Source: Rickettsiales bacterium (GTDB taxonomy: Bacteria > Pseudomonadota > Alphaproteobacteria > Methylaequorales > Methylaequoraceae). From it: a stretch of 21,490 nucleotides of DNA. The translations under genes were made by a program, and so were the position numbers. The notes under the pieces are model-generated. The model was not told the origin of the DNA, searched no databases, and saw only the letters and a list, made by a program, of their open reading frames with translations. The stretch covers positions 1 through 21,490 of the forward strand of contig PAYV01000036.1 in NCBI GenBank assembly GCA_002715305.1, written 5' to 3'. Shown here piece after piece: positions 7,569 through 15,079 of the stretch (the first letter of the stretch is position 1; every line of letters starts with the position of its first letter).

Positions 7569-9101
7569 CTATAATGGAATATTATCGTGTTTTTTCCAGG
7601 GATTACTTAATTTTTTATTTTTAAGCATTTCTAATGACCTGCAAATTCTTTTTCTTGTAGTATTAGGCATTATCACGTCATCGATAAAACCTCGGCTTCC
7701 GGCTATAAACGGATTTGCGAGTCTTTCTCTATATTCATTAGTTTTTTTTTCCATTTTTTTTTCATCACCTAGTTCTCCTCTGAAAATAATTTCAACAGCT
7801 CCTTTTGGACCCATTACGGCTATTTCTGCTTGTGGCCAAGCATAATTTACATCACCTCTTAAATGTTTAGAACTCATTACATCATAAGCTCCACCATATG
7901 CTTTTCTAGTTATAACTGTAATCTTTGGAACAGTTGCTTCAGCAAAAGCAAATAATAACTTTGCACCATGTTTTATTATTCCGTTATATTCTTGAGATGT
8001 ACCTGGTAAAAATCCTGGAACATCTACAAAGGTAATAATTGGAATATTAAAACAATCACAAAATCTAACAAATCTAGCTGCTTTTCTTGCAGAATTATTA
8101 TCTAAACAACCAGCCAATACCATTGGTTGGTTAGCAACGATTCCTACAGGAGAACCACTCATTCTTGCAAAACCTGTAATAATATTTGCAGCATAATCTG
8201 ATTGTAATTCAAAAAAATCGCGGTCGTCTACAACCTTAGTTATTAGTTCTTTCATATCATATGGTTTATTTGGATTATCAGGAATTAGTGAATCTAGAGA
8301 AAACTCTAATCTATCTGCAGGATCTTCAGATTGTCTCACTGGAGGGAGTTCTTTATTAGATGATGGTAAAAAACCCATAAATCTTCTTAATTGAAAAAGA
8401 GCTTCAACATCATTTTCAAAGGACAGGTCAGCAACACCAGACTTTTTTGTGTGTGTAGATGCCCCACCAAGTTCTTCATGACTAACCTCCTCATGTGTAA
8501 CTGTTTTTAAAACATCTGGACCGGTCACAAACATATATGATGTATCTTTTACCATAAAAATAAAATCAGTCATTGCTGGACTGTATACAGCTCCCCCTGC
8601 ACAAGGGCCCATGATTACTGAGACTTGAGGTATAACTCCAGATGATAATACATTTCTTTGAAAAACCTCAGCGTAACCAGCTAATGATGCTACACCTTCT
8701 TGAATTCTAGCACCGCCTGAATCATTTAAACCTATAACTGGAGCGCCTACTTGTAAAGCCTTATCCATAATTTTACATATTTTTTCTGCATGAGATTCTG
8801 ATAAAGACCCTCCAAAAACAGTAAAATCTTGGCTAAATACAAATGTTAATCTACCATTTATAGTACCATAGCCAGTAACAACTCCATCACCTGGAACTTT
8901 TTGTTTTTCCATTTCAAATTCAGAGCATCGATGTTCCACAAACATATCCCACTCTTCAAATGTACCTGGATCAAGTAAAATTTCTATTCTTTCTCTAGCA
9001 GTGAGTTTTCCCTTCTTATGTTGACTTTCTTGTCTTTTTTCTCCCCCACCAGCTACTGCTAATTTTCTTTTGTAGTCAAGTTTTTTTATAATTTCTCTCA
9101 T
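7569..9101 (-). CDS. pccB: Propionyl-CoA carboxylase beta subunit (carboxyltransferase)
   Basis: Transfers the carboxyl group from biotin to propionyl-CoA; 510 residues, the normal length for PccB. The crotonase-like N and C halves are both complete. Seen are the oxyanion-forming glycine pairs in DSGGARIQEGVASLAGY and MGPCAGGAVYSPAMTDF in the N half, and the VDVPGFLPGTSQEYNGIIKH and TRKAYGGAYDVM segments in the C half. These motifs are the typical PccB forms. The product should form an alpha6-beta6 complex with PccA, encoded 18 bases downstream. The upstream gap to the ATP12 gene is 37 AT-rich bases with no convincing promoter; a weak AGAG precedes the ATG. Confidence 0.96.
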   Translation of the reverse strand: MREIIKKLDYKRKLAVAGGGEKRQESQHKKGKLTARERIEILLDPGTFEEWDMFVEHRCSEFEMEKQKVPGDGVVTGYGTINGRLTFVFSQDFTVFGGSLSESHAEKICKIMDKALQVGAPVIGLNDSGGARIQEGVASLAGYAEVFQRNVLSSGVIPQVSVIMGPCAGGAVYSPAMTDFIFMVKDTSYMFVTGPDVLKTVTHEEVSHEELGGASTHTKKSGVADLSFENDVEALFQLRRFMGFLPSSNKELPPVRQSEDPADRLEFSLDSLIPDNPNKPYDMKELITKVVDDRDFFELQSDYAANIITGFARMSGSPVGIVANQPMVLAGCLDNNSARKAARFVRFCDCFNIPIITFVDVPGFLPGTSQEYNGIIKHGAKLLFAFAEATVPKITVITRKAYGGAYDVMSSKHLRGDVNYAWPQAEIAVMGPKGAVEIIFRGELGDEKKMEKKTNEYRERLANPFIAGSRGFIDDVIMPNTTRKRICRSLEMLKNKKLSNPWKKHDNIPL

Positions 9102-9138
9102 AATAATCTCTTATATAATATTCAATACTATAAACTAA

Positions 9139-9798
9139 TTAACTAATATTTTTAAAGAAATTTGAAATATTTTTTAGTGCTTCAAAATAATTATCATCGA
9201 TTTTTTTTTGCTCATCTACAAGTCCCCAGTCTTTTTGTTGAAAAATTGATTCTATATTACTCAATTCAAATAATCTTTTTAGAAATATTCTTTTATTTAA
9301 AAAAAAATAACTTAAAATTACAGATTTTGTAATTCCAGAAAGTTTATATAAAACGGTAATATGAAAATTATCTAAACTATGAAGATATTCAGTAAAACTT
9401 TTTACATCTAATTTTTCTTGTTTTGAAATAATATTATCTAGAAAACTAAAACTAATTTTAAATTTAAAGGAAAATTCATTTATATAACGATTAAATTTTT
9501 TGTCCATTTCTTTGTTTAAATTTAAGGTCGTTGATAATCTGTACAGTGTATTATCATAATTCAACATACTAATGATATTATTTAGAATATTAGTATTTTC
9601 AATTTTTGTTAAATTGCAGGAAAACAATGTTAGATTAAGTAATGAAAATTCATTATTTTTTTTCACTTGTATATCATTTATGATTTTTTTTGCATGAAGA
9701 TAATTTTTTGTGTATAAATATTTCTGATTTGGTGTTTTTATTTTTTTTTTATTTCTTAAGATATAAAAATTTTTTTGTTCTTCAATTATTGAGTACAT
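9139..9798 (-). CDS. ATP12-family F1-ATPase assembly chaperone, divergent
   Basis: ATP12 proteins bind the free F1 alpha subunit during ATP synthase assembly and occur in alphaproteobacteria and mitochondria. This 219-residue version is very divergent but keeps the family pattern. It has an N-terminal strand region ending in a KTP motif (21-23; family form is LDGR..rTP) and DNTLYRLS (82-89; family DLLcYR). The C-terminal helices hold LSGITKSVILSYFFL and a final QQKDWGLVDEQ (188-197; family Q..WG.D.E). The ATG at 9798 is preferred: it sits one base after the RluC-like stop (TAA-A-ATG). A start seven codons upstream would be TTG and would overlap that gene by 20 bases. The composition is rich in Asn, Lys, Phe and Leu. 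The identification rests on spaced motifs, so it is good but not certain. Confidence 0.75.
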   Translation of the reverse strand: MYSIIEEQKNFYILRNKKKIKTPNQKYLYTKNYLHAKKIINDIQVKKNNEFSLLNLTLFSCNLTKIENTNILNNIISMLNYDNTLYRLSTTLNLNKEMDKKFNRYINEFSFKFKISFSFLDNIISKQEKLDVKSFTEYLHSLDNFHITVLYKLSGITKSVILSYFFLNKRIFLKRLFELSNIESIFQQKDWGLVDEQKKIDDNYFEALKNISNFFKNIS

Positions 9799-9799
9799 T

Positions 9800-10717
9800 T
9801 TAAATCTTTGAATAATCAAGGGATATATTATATTGATCTAAAAATCTTTGAAAATAAATTGGCAGATCAGCCTGTAAAATAATTTTTTTTCCATCTAAAC
9901 TAGTAAATTCAATTTTAAATGCATGTAAAAAAAGTTCGTCGGTAATTCTTTTTTTTTCAGAGGATTTTATAAATTTTGTTTCACCCATTATTGGCAAGTC
10001 CTTTAAAAAAAAATGTTTTCTAATCTGATGTTTTCTCCCGGTTAACGGATTTATTTTTACTAGAGATATATTTTTAGAAATATATAGTGCTTCGTAAAAT
10101 GTTGTAGCATCATATTCTTTGTCTTTAGTAATAATGGGAATATCAATTTTACCTTTATTACTTAAAACTTTGCCATTTAGTATAGCTATATATGTTTTTT
10201 TTATTTCTTTTTTTTTAAATAAATTTCCAGCAAAAGCAGCAGATTTTAAATTTCTAGCCAGAATTAAAATTCCTGAGGTTTGCTTGTCTAATCTGTGTAT
10301 TAATTTTGGCTTTTCTTTAGCTGAATACCTCAGTCCCTCAAGGATATCATCTACATTTATTTTTACTTTTGTACCTCCTTGAACTGCAATACCACTAGGT
10401 TTATTTATTGCAATAAAGTTTCTGTCTTTATATATCAACCATGATCTTATTATTTTTTGATATTTCTCACTTAAGTAAAAATTAGTTTCTTCTTTAGAAT
10501 GAAGATTTAAATTTTTTTTAATTTTAATTGTATCATCAAGACTTAAATTGTAAGAGTTTTTTACTCTTTTCCCATTAACTTTTACTAAACCTTTTCTGAG
10601 CAATGTACAAACATAAGGATATGAAAGAGATTTAAATTTTTTTTTTAAATAGTAATCAACTCTTGTATTTTTAAAATCATTTTCAACTCTCCACTCTAAA
10701 AAAATAGAAGAATTCAT
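9800..10717 (-). CDS. rluC: RluC-type 23S rRNA pseudouridine synthase
   Basis: Isomerises selected uridines of 23S rRNA to pseudouridine; 305 residues. An S4-like RNA-binding domain occupies about 18-70 (VDYYLKKKFKSLSYPYVCTL, then GLVKVNGKRVK). The RsuA/RluA catalytic domain follows, with NKPSGIAVQGG and the signature LIHRLDKQTSGILILAR, where Asp144 is the catalytic aspartate. PLTGRKHQIRKHF is the conserved substrate-binding segment. The RluC/RluD distinction rests on general similarity, and RluC fits the S4 domain and GGTK region best. The start is 14 bases after the rplQ stop, so it looks like an extension of the alpha operon and ties rRNA modification to ribosomal protein synthesis. No clear Shine-Dalgarno precedes the ATG. 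Confidence 0.88.
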   Translation of the reverse strand: MNSSIFLEWRVENDFKNTRVDYYLKKKFKSLSYPYVCTLLRKGLVKVNGKRVKNSYNLSLDDTIKIKKNLNLHSKEETNFYLSEKYQKIIRSWLIYKDRNFIAINKPSGIAVQGGTKVKINVDDILEGLRYSAKEKPKLIHRLDKQTSGILILARNLKSAAFAGNLFKKKEIKKTYIAILNGKVLSNKGKIDIPIITKDKEYDATTFYEALYISKNISLVKINPLTGRKHQIRKHFFLKDLPIMGETKFIKSSEKKRITDELFLHAFKIEFTSLDGKKIILQADLPIYFQRFLDQYNISLDYSKI

Positions 10718-10731
10718 TTTAATACAAAATA

Positions 10732-11262
10732 TTATTTATCTTTTTTTGAATCTTCTTTTTCTGATGTTTTTTCCTGAATAGCTTCATTTTCTAAATTTTG
10801 CAATTTTGCAGCTGTTTCTTTTTCATTTTTGTTATCAGCCAAATCATCTTTATTTTTATCTTCTAATATTTTTCTTTCCCTATCAATTAATCCCTTTGCA
10901 TTCAAATCTCTATCTACTAATTCAACAATAGCCATGGGTGATGAATCACCGCTTCTAAAACCTGCTTTTAAAACTCTAACATATCCCCCTGATCTATTAC
11001 TATATCTTTTTGCAAGAACTTCAAACACTTTAGTGACTATATTGTTATCTCTTAAAATAGAGAAGACTTTTCTTTTAGAGTGCAAAGAATTTCTTTTTCC
11101 AAAAGTAAGAATTTTTTCGACATAGGGTCTCAAGTCTTTTGCTTTTGGTAAAGTTGTTTTAATTTGTTCATTAACTATAAGTGATTTAGACAGATTCTTT
11201 AGCAAAGATATTCTGTGACTTGTTTTTCTATTTAATTTTCTTTTTGCAATATTGTGTCTCAT
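10732..11262 (-). CDS. rplQ: 50S ribosomal protein L17 with charged C-terminal tail
   Basis: Large-subunit protein near the exit-tunnel side of the ribosome. The core (1 to about 121) has the standard MRHNIAKRKLNRKTSHR start, the NEQIKTTLPKAKDLRPYVEK segment and the RSGGYVRVLKAGFRSGDSSPMAIVEL end. A tail of about 55 residues rich in Glu, Lys, Asp and Asn follows (122-176), making the protein 176 residues against about 127 in E. coli. Alphaproteobacterial L17 often has an extension, so length alone is not exceptional. The start lies 8 bases after the rpoA stop, the usual alpha-operon order. Confidence 0.97.
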   Translation of the reverse strand: MRHNIAKRKLNRKTSHRISLLKNLSKSLIVNEQIKTTLPKAKDLRPYVEKILTFGKRNSLHSKRKVFSILRDNNIVTKVFEVLAKRYSNRSGGYVRVLKAGFRSGDSSPMAIVELVDRDLNAKGLIDRERKILEDKNKDDLADNKNEKETAAKLQNLENEAIQEKTSEKEDSKKDK

Positions 11263-11270
11263 GAGATTTC

Positions 11271-12287
11271 CTAATATGGGTCTTCAAGTTTTTTCCTAAT
11301 TTCTTCAATATTTTCTGGTGGCCAACCTTCTATTTTCATTCCTAATTCAAGATTCATCGTTGTTAGAATTTCTTTAATTTCATTAAGTGATTTTCTTCCA
11401 AAATTTGGAGTCCTCAGCATTTCTGACTCAGATTTCTGAACAAGGTCCCCAATATAAATTATCTCATCATTTTTTAAACAATTTGCAGATCTAACTGATA
11501 ATTCCAACTCCTCAACTTTTCTTAATAAGTTTACGTTTAAAGTTGGTTCTTCCGCTTGAACAGTTGATGGCTCTTCAACAGGTTCATCAAAATTAATAAA
11601 CATTTTAAGTTGTTCATCAATAATTCTAGCGGCAAAAGCAACTGAATCTTCGGGAACAACTGAACCATTTGTTTCAATGCTCATAATTAACTTATCATAA
11701 TCTGTTACTTGGCCTACCCTAGAATTTTCAACTCTGAAAGAGACTCTTCTAACGGGAGAAAAAAAGGAATCAATGTAGATAGTCCCTAAAGGTGAATCAT
11801 CTTGATGATGTTTAACTGCAGGAACATAACCTTTACCCTCCTCGACTTGCAATGTTATATTTACATTTGCCTTTGAATCCAATGTACAAATATGAAGATC
11901 TTTGTTTAAAACTTCAACATGAGCGCCGCAATCAATGTCACCAGCCTTAATTTCCTTTGGGCCTTGAGATTTAATAAAGATTTTTGTTGATTCTACATCA
12001 TTCATTTTTAAAGCTAATTGTTTGACATTAAGTATTATTTCAGTCACATCCTCAATAACACCAGGAATAGATGTAAATTCATGAGTTATTCCTTCAACCT
12101 TTATCGAGGTAACTGCCGCCCCTCTTATGGAAGAAAGTAGAACCCTTCTGAGCATATTTCCTAATGTTTGACCATATCCGCTTTCAAGTGGTTCGGCTAC
12201 AAGCTCTGCATATGTTGAACTTTCTTTATCCTTAACAAAGTCAATTTTTTTTGGTTTTATGAGTTCTTTCCAATTTTTGTTAATCAC
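11271..12287 (-). CDS. rpoA: DNA-directed RNA polymerase alpha subunit
   Basis: Alpha subunit, 338 residues. The N-terminal dimerisation domain (about 1-230) shows YAELVAEPLESGYGQTLGNM and LRRVLLSSIRGAAVTS, the assembly surface for beta and beta'. A linker (about 231-250) leads to the C-terminal domain (about 250-325), which binds UP elements and activators (ELELSVRSANCLKNDEI; TPNFGRKSLNEIKE). The start codon is GTG at 12287. It is chosen because AAAGGA (12300-12295) lies 7 bases upstream and because MINKNWKELIKP matches the family N terminus; no ATG in frame fits. The 42-base gap to rpsK is AT-rich and shows no promoter I would defend. Confidence 0.98.
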   Translation of the reverse strand: MINKNWKELIKPKKIDFVKDKESSTYAELVAEPLESGYGQTLGNMLRRVLLSSIRGAAVTSIKVEGITHEFTSIPGVIEDVTEIILNVKQLALKMNDVESTKIFIKSQGPKEIKAGDIDCGAHVEVLNKDLHICTLDSKANVNITLQVEEGKGYVPAVKHHQDDSPLGTIYIDSFFSPVRRVSFRVENSRVGQVTDYDKLIMSIETNGSVVPEDSVAFAARIIDEQLKMFINFDEPVEEPSTVQAEEPTLNVNLLRKVEELELSVRSANCLKNDEIIYIGDLVQKSESEMLRTPNFGRKSLNEIKEILTTMNLELGMKIEGWPPENIEEIRKKLEDPY

Positions 12288-12329
12288 GAATACATCCTTT
12301 TTATAAATTTATGAATAATCTCAAAATAA

Positions 12330-12716
12330 TTAAACCCTTCTTTTTTTGGGGGGTCTACAACCATTATGAGGTATTGGAGTTATGTCCTTAATAATAGTGA
12401 TATTTAAGCCTGTTGAACCTAGTGCTCTTATTGCCGACTCTCTTCCGTTTCCTGGGCCTTTGATAATAATCTCTATATTTTTCATGCCATGTTCAATTGC
12501 TTTTTTTCCAGCTTCTTCCGCAGCTAATTGCGCAGCAAATGGTGTTGATTTTCTAGAACCTTTAAAACCCTTATTACCTGAAGAACTCCAAGATATTGTA
12601 TTACCCATTGAATCAGTAATTGTAATTATTGTATTGTTGAAGGTTGAATTTATGTGAGCAATCCCAGAAGGTACATTTTTTTTAGTTTTTTTCTTTTTTG
12701 AATCTTTGGAAACCAT
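12330..12716 (-). CDS. rpsK: 30S ribosomal protein S11
   Basis: Small-subunit platform protein, 128 residues, matching the family length (E. coli 129). Visible hallmarks are GIAHINSTFNNTIITITD, SSGNKGFKGSRKSTPFAAQ, IIKGPGNGRESAIRAL and the invariant end PHNGCRPPKKRRV. I place the start at the ATG at 12716 (MVSKDSKKKK), 4 bases after the rpsM stop. An in-frame ATG at 12779 would add 21 residues read out of phase through the end of rpsM and has no counterpart in the family. Part of the alpha operon. Confidence 0.97.
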   Translation of the reverse strand: MVSKDSKKKKTKKNVPSGIAHINSTFNNTIITITDSMGNTISWSSSGNKGFKGSRKSTPFAAQLAAEEAGKKAIEHGMKNIEIIIKGPGNGRESAIRALGSTGLNITIIKDITPIPHNGCRPPKKRRV

Positions 12717-12720
12717 TTTT

Positions 12721-13095
12721 TTAATTTGCTTTTTTCTTACCAGCGATAGGTACAGCTTTTCCTTTTCTAGTTCTTGCATTAGTGTGAGTTCTTTGACCTC
12801 TTACCGGTAACTTATTCCTATGTCTTAGACCTCTATAGCAACCCAAGTCCGTCAATCTTTTTATATTGTTAGAAACTTCTCTTCTTAAGTCACCTTCTAC
12901 TATAAAATCCTTATCAATACATTCTCTGATTTTAATTATTTCATCTTCTGTGAGTTGATTAACCCTTTTGTTTTTGTCAACATTTGTGGCAACACAAATT
13001 TTCTTTGAAAATTTTGGACCTATACCGTAGATATATCTTAATGCTATTTCCAATCTTTTATTGCTTGGAACATTAACACCTGCTATTCTTGCCAC
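12721..13095 (-). CDS. rpsM: 30S ribosomal protein S13
   Basis: Head protein of the small subunit that contacts the P-site tRNA and 5S rRNA bridge; 124 residues. It starts ARIAGVNVPSNKRLEIALRYIYGIG, keeps the CYRGLRHRNKLPVRGQRTHTNARTRKG signature, and ends in a basic tail. The start codon is GTG at 13095, with AAAGGA at 13107-13102 six bases upstream. The overlapping ATG two bases upstream runs into a stop after four codons. First gene downstream of the promoter at 13123-13150, so it heads the alpha operon. Confidence 0.98.
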   Translation of the reverse strand: MARIAGVNVPSNKRLEIALRYIYGIGPKFSKKICVATNVDKNKRVNQLTEDEIIKIRECIDKDFIVEGDLRREVSNNIKRLTDLGCYRGLRHRNKLPVRGQRTHTNARTRKGKAVPIAGKKKAN

Positions 13096-13113
13096 ATCAA
13101 TTCCTTTGAAATA
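13096..13113 (-). promoter_or_regulatory. Leader and Shine-Dalgarno of rpsM
   Basis: AAAGGA at 13107-13102, six bases before the GTG start, decides the start of rpsM. With a transcription start expected near 13116, the untranslated leader would be only about 20 bases, which leaves little room for a structured S4-type autoregulatory site like that of the E. coli alpha operon. Confidence 0.6.
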
Positions 13114-13122
13114 TAAATTTGG

Positions 13123-13150
13123 ATTATATTTTTTTTTTTTTCTAAGTCAA
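13123..13150 (-). promoter_or_regulatory. Probable sigma70 promoter of the alpha operon with A13 spacer
   Basis: On the minus strand the adk-rpsM gap holds TTGACT (13150-13145, five of six bases of the -35 consensus), a 16-base spacer and a perfect TATAAT (13128-13123). The spacer is TAG followed by 13 consecutive A (13141-13129). The predicted start is near 13116, just upstream of the rpsM Shine-Dalgarno. The match, spacing and position in the longest gap of the ribosomal cluster make this the strongest promoter candidate in the window. It rests on sequence only. Confidence 0.65.
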
Positions 13151-13156
13151 CAGTAT

Positions 13157-13732
13157 CTAATTAATAATATCATTAATATTTTTACTTACTTGCTCAATAG
13201 AATTCATTCCATCAACTCTCGAAAGCAAACCTTTTTCTTCATAATATTTTACAATAGGAAAAGTATTCTCTTTATAAACCTCTATCCTGTTTAATAAGGT
13301 TTCTACATTATCATCTTGTCTTTTATTTTTTGAATCAGATTCACTTATTCTAGATCTAATTCTTCCCTCTAAAATATCAAAGTTAACATCAATTAAGATA
13401 GCACTATTCAATTTTAGTGAAATTTTATTAAGAGAATCATCAAGAACTTTAGCCTGACTAATATTTCTTGGAAAACCATCAAAAACAACATTATTTTGTT
13501 TTAATTTCTCCATTTTTTTTACAATAAGCTCAATCACTATTTCATCAGAAACAAGTTCTCCTTTTCGCATAATCTCTAAGATTAACTTACCATACTTTGA
13601 TTTGTCATCTTCAGTTTCATTTCTCAAAAGATCACCAGTAGATAACTGTTTGAAATCAAAATTATCAACTAATATTTTGGACTGTGTCCCTTTTCCACAA
13701 CCTGGAGGTCCTAACAAAACAATTTTTTTCAT
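13157..13732 (-). CDS. adk: Adenylate kinase, short-LID type
   Basis: Interconverts ATP + AMP and 2 ADP in the cytoplasm. It has 191 residues, with a P-loop GPPGCGKGTQ (8-17), an STGDLLR AMP-binding segment and FDGFPRN. The LID region (GRIRSRISESDSK...RQDDNVETLLNRI) is short and has no zinc cysteines, as is usual in alphaproteobacterial Adk of about 190 residues. The ATG overlaps the secY TGA (ATGA), so the two are translationally coupled. The secY-adk order is common in bacteria. Confidence 0.97.
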   Translation of the reverse strand: MKKIVLLGPPGCGKGTQSKILVDNFDFKQLSTGDLLRNETEDDKSKYGKLILEIMRKGELVSDEIVIELIVKKMEKLKQNNVVFDGFPRNISQAKVLDDSLNKISLKLNSAILIDVNFDILEGRIRSRISESDSKNKRQDDNVETLLNRIEVYKENTFPIVKYYEEKGLLSRVDGMNSIEQVSKNINDIIN

Positions 13733-15072
13733 CTTCTCGATCTTAAGCTCGATTTTTTGATTAAGCCCTCATATTGATGAGCAAGAAGATAAGACTGAAT
13801 TTGCGTAACAGTATCCATGGTTACACTCACAACGATAAGCAAACTCGTACCTCCAAAATAAAAAGGAACCTTATACTTTGATATTAAAAGTTCTGGTAAT
13901 AAACAAACCATTGAAAGATATAGAGCACCCAAAACTGTTAACCGTGTTAGAACATAATCTAAATATTCAGCTGTATTTTCTCCTGGGCGAATACCTGGAA
14001 CAAATCCTCCATATTTCTTTAAATTATCAGCCGTATCTTTAGGATTAAAAACGATAGCTGTGTAAAAGAATGCAAAGAAAGCTATCATTGAAATATATAA
14101 AGTCAGATAAACGGGATGACCTCTACTTAAAAAAACACTTAGGGTATTTAACCAATCAGGCCCACTACCAGCATTAAAACTTACAAAAGTAATAGGAAGA
14201 AGTAACAATGAACTTGCAAAGATTGGTGGAATAACACCAGCAGTATTTATTTTCATAGGTAAATGCGATGAATCAGCAGTTCTACCTCCGGTTCCAGGTT
14301 GTCTCTTAGGATACTGAATAAGAATCCGTCTTTGTGCTCTTTCAATAAAAACCATGAATGCAATTACAGAAACCGACATAATCATTAGGAAAACTATAAA
14401 CAATGTTGATAATGCCCCAGTCCTTCCTAACTCAAAAGTTGTGCTTAAAGCTAAAGGTAATTGAGAAACTATTCCAGTAAAAATAATCAAGGAAATTCCA
14501 TTGCCTATACCTCTTTGGGTAATTTGTTCTCCAAGCCACATTAAAAACAATGTACCTGAAACTAAAGTCGAAACAGTCAAAAATCTAAAAAACATTCCAG
14601 GTTCCATAACCGCTTGTATACCCTGACTATTAGACATGTTTTCTATACCAACAGCTACCCCGTATCCTTGAACTGTTGCTAACAATACTGTTCCATACCT
14701 TGCATATTGATTTATTTTTTTTCTTCCGAGTTCACCCTCTTTTTTTAATTGCTCTAGTTGTGGTGAAATTACTGTTAAAAGCTGCATTATGATACTTGCA
14801 GAAATATAAGGCATTATATTGAGTGCAAATATAGTCATTCTACCAAGTGCACCTCCAGCGAACATATCAAACATTCCGAGAATACCCCCAACATTTCTCT
14901 CAAAGACTTTTTCTAAAGCAACTGGATCAATTCCAGGAAGAGGAATATAAGAACCGATCCTATATACAATTAAAGCTAATAATGTAAAATAAATTCTTTT
15001 TTTTAAGTCTTCAGCTTTAGCTATTGACCCTAAATTAATTCTAGATGCGAGTTGTTCAGAAACTGATGCCAT
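13729..15072 (-). CDS. secY: Preprotein translocase subunit SecY
   Basis: Channel subunit of the SecYEG translocon in the inner membrane, 447 residues with ten membrane segments. Hallmarks are KKRIYFTLLALIVYRIGSYIPLPG at TM1, the plug region after it (GGILGMFDMFAGGAL), GIGNGISLIIFTGI, the C4 loop IERAQRRILIQYPKRQ, and the C5 loop GIRPGENTAEYLDYVLTRLT, which contacts SecA and the ribosome. Encoded 7 bases downstream of rplO and overlapping adk by 4 bases, the standard end of an spc operon. I found no rpmJ after it, which is usual in alphaproteobacteria. Confidence 0.98.
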   Translation of the reverse strand: MASVSEQLASRINLGSIAKAEDLKKRIYFTLLALIVYRIGSYIPLPGIDPVALEKVFERNVGGILGMFDMFAGGALGRMTIFALNIMPYISASIIMQLLTVISPQLEQLKKEGELGRKKINQYARYGTVLLATVQGYGVAVGIENMSNSQGIQAVMEPGMFFRFLTVSTLVSGTLFLMWLGEQITQRGIGNGISLIIFTGIVSQLPLALSTTFELGRTGALSTLFIVFLMIMSVSVIAFMVFIERAQRRILIQYPKRQPGTGGRTADSSHLPMKINTAGVIPPIFASSLLLLPITFVSFNAGSGPDWLNTLSVFLSRGHPVYLTLYISMIAFFAFFYTAIVFNPKDTADNLKKYGGFVPGIRPGENTAEYLDYVLTRLTVLGALYLSMVCLLPELLISKYKVPFYFGGTSLLIVVSVTMDTVTQIQSYLLAHQYEGLIKKSSLRSRR

Positions 15073-15079
15073 ACCTATA

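Noticed and set aside
9799..9819. Longer start for the ATP12 gene
   Set aside because: The codon at 9819 is TTG, lies inside the upstream gene and has no Shine-Dalgarno; the ATG at 9798 follows the upstream stop by one base.
10119..10382. Plus-strand open frames inside the minus-strand genes (for example 10119-10382, 18747-19079, 19114-19443)
   Set aside because: Each lies opposite a well-recognised gene and has no family motifs or Shine-Dalgarno; they are shadows of the coding strand.
12717..12779. 21-residue N-terminal extension of S11
   Set aside because: The segment is the shifted reading of the rpsM end, and S11 of the normal length starts at 12716.
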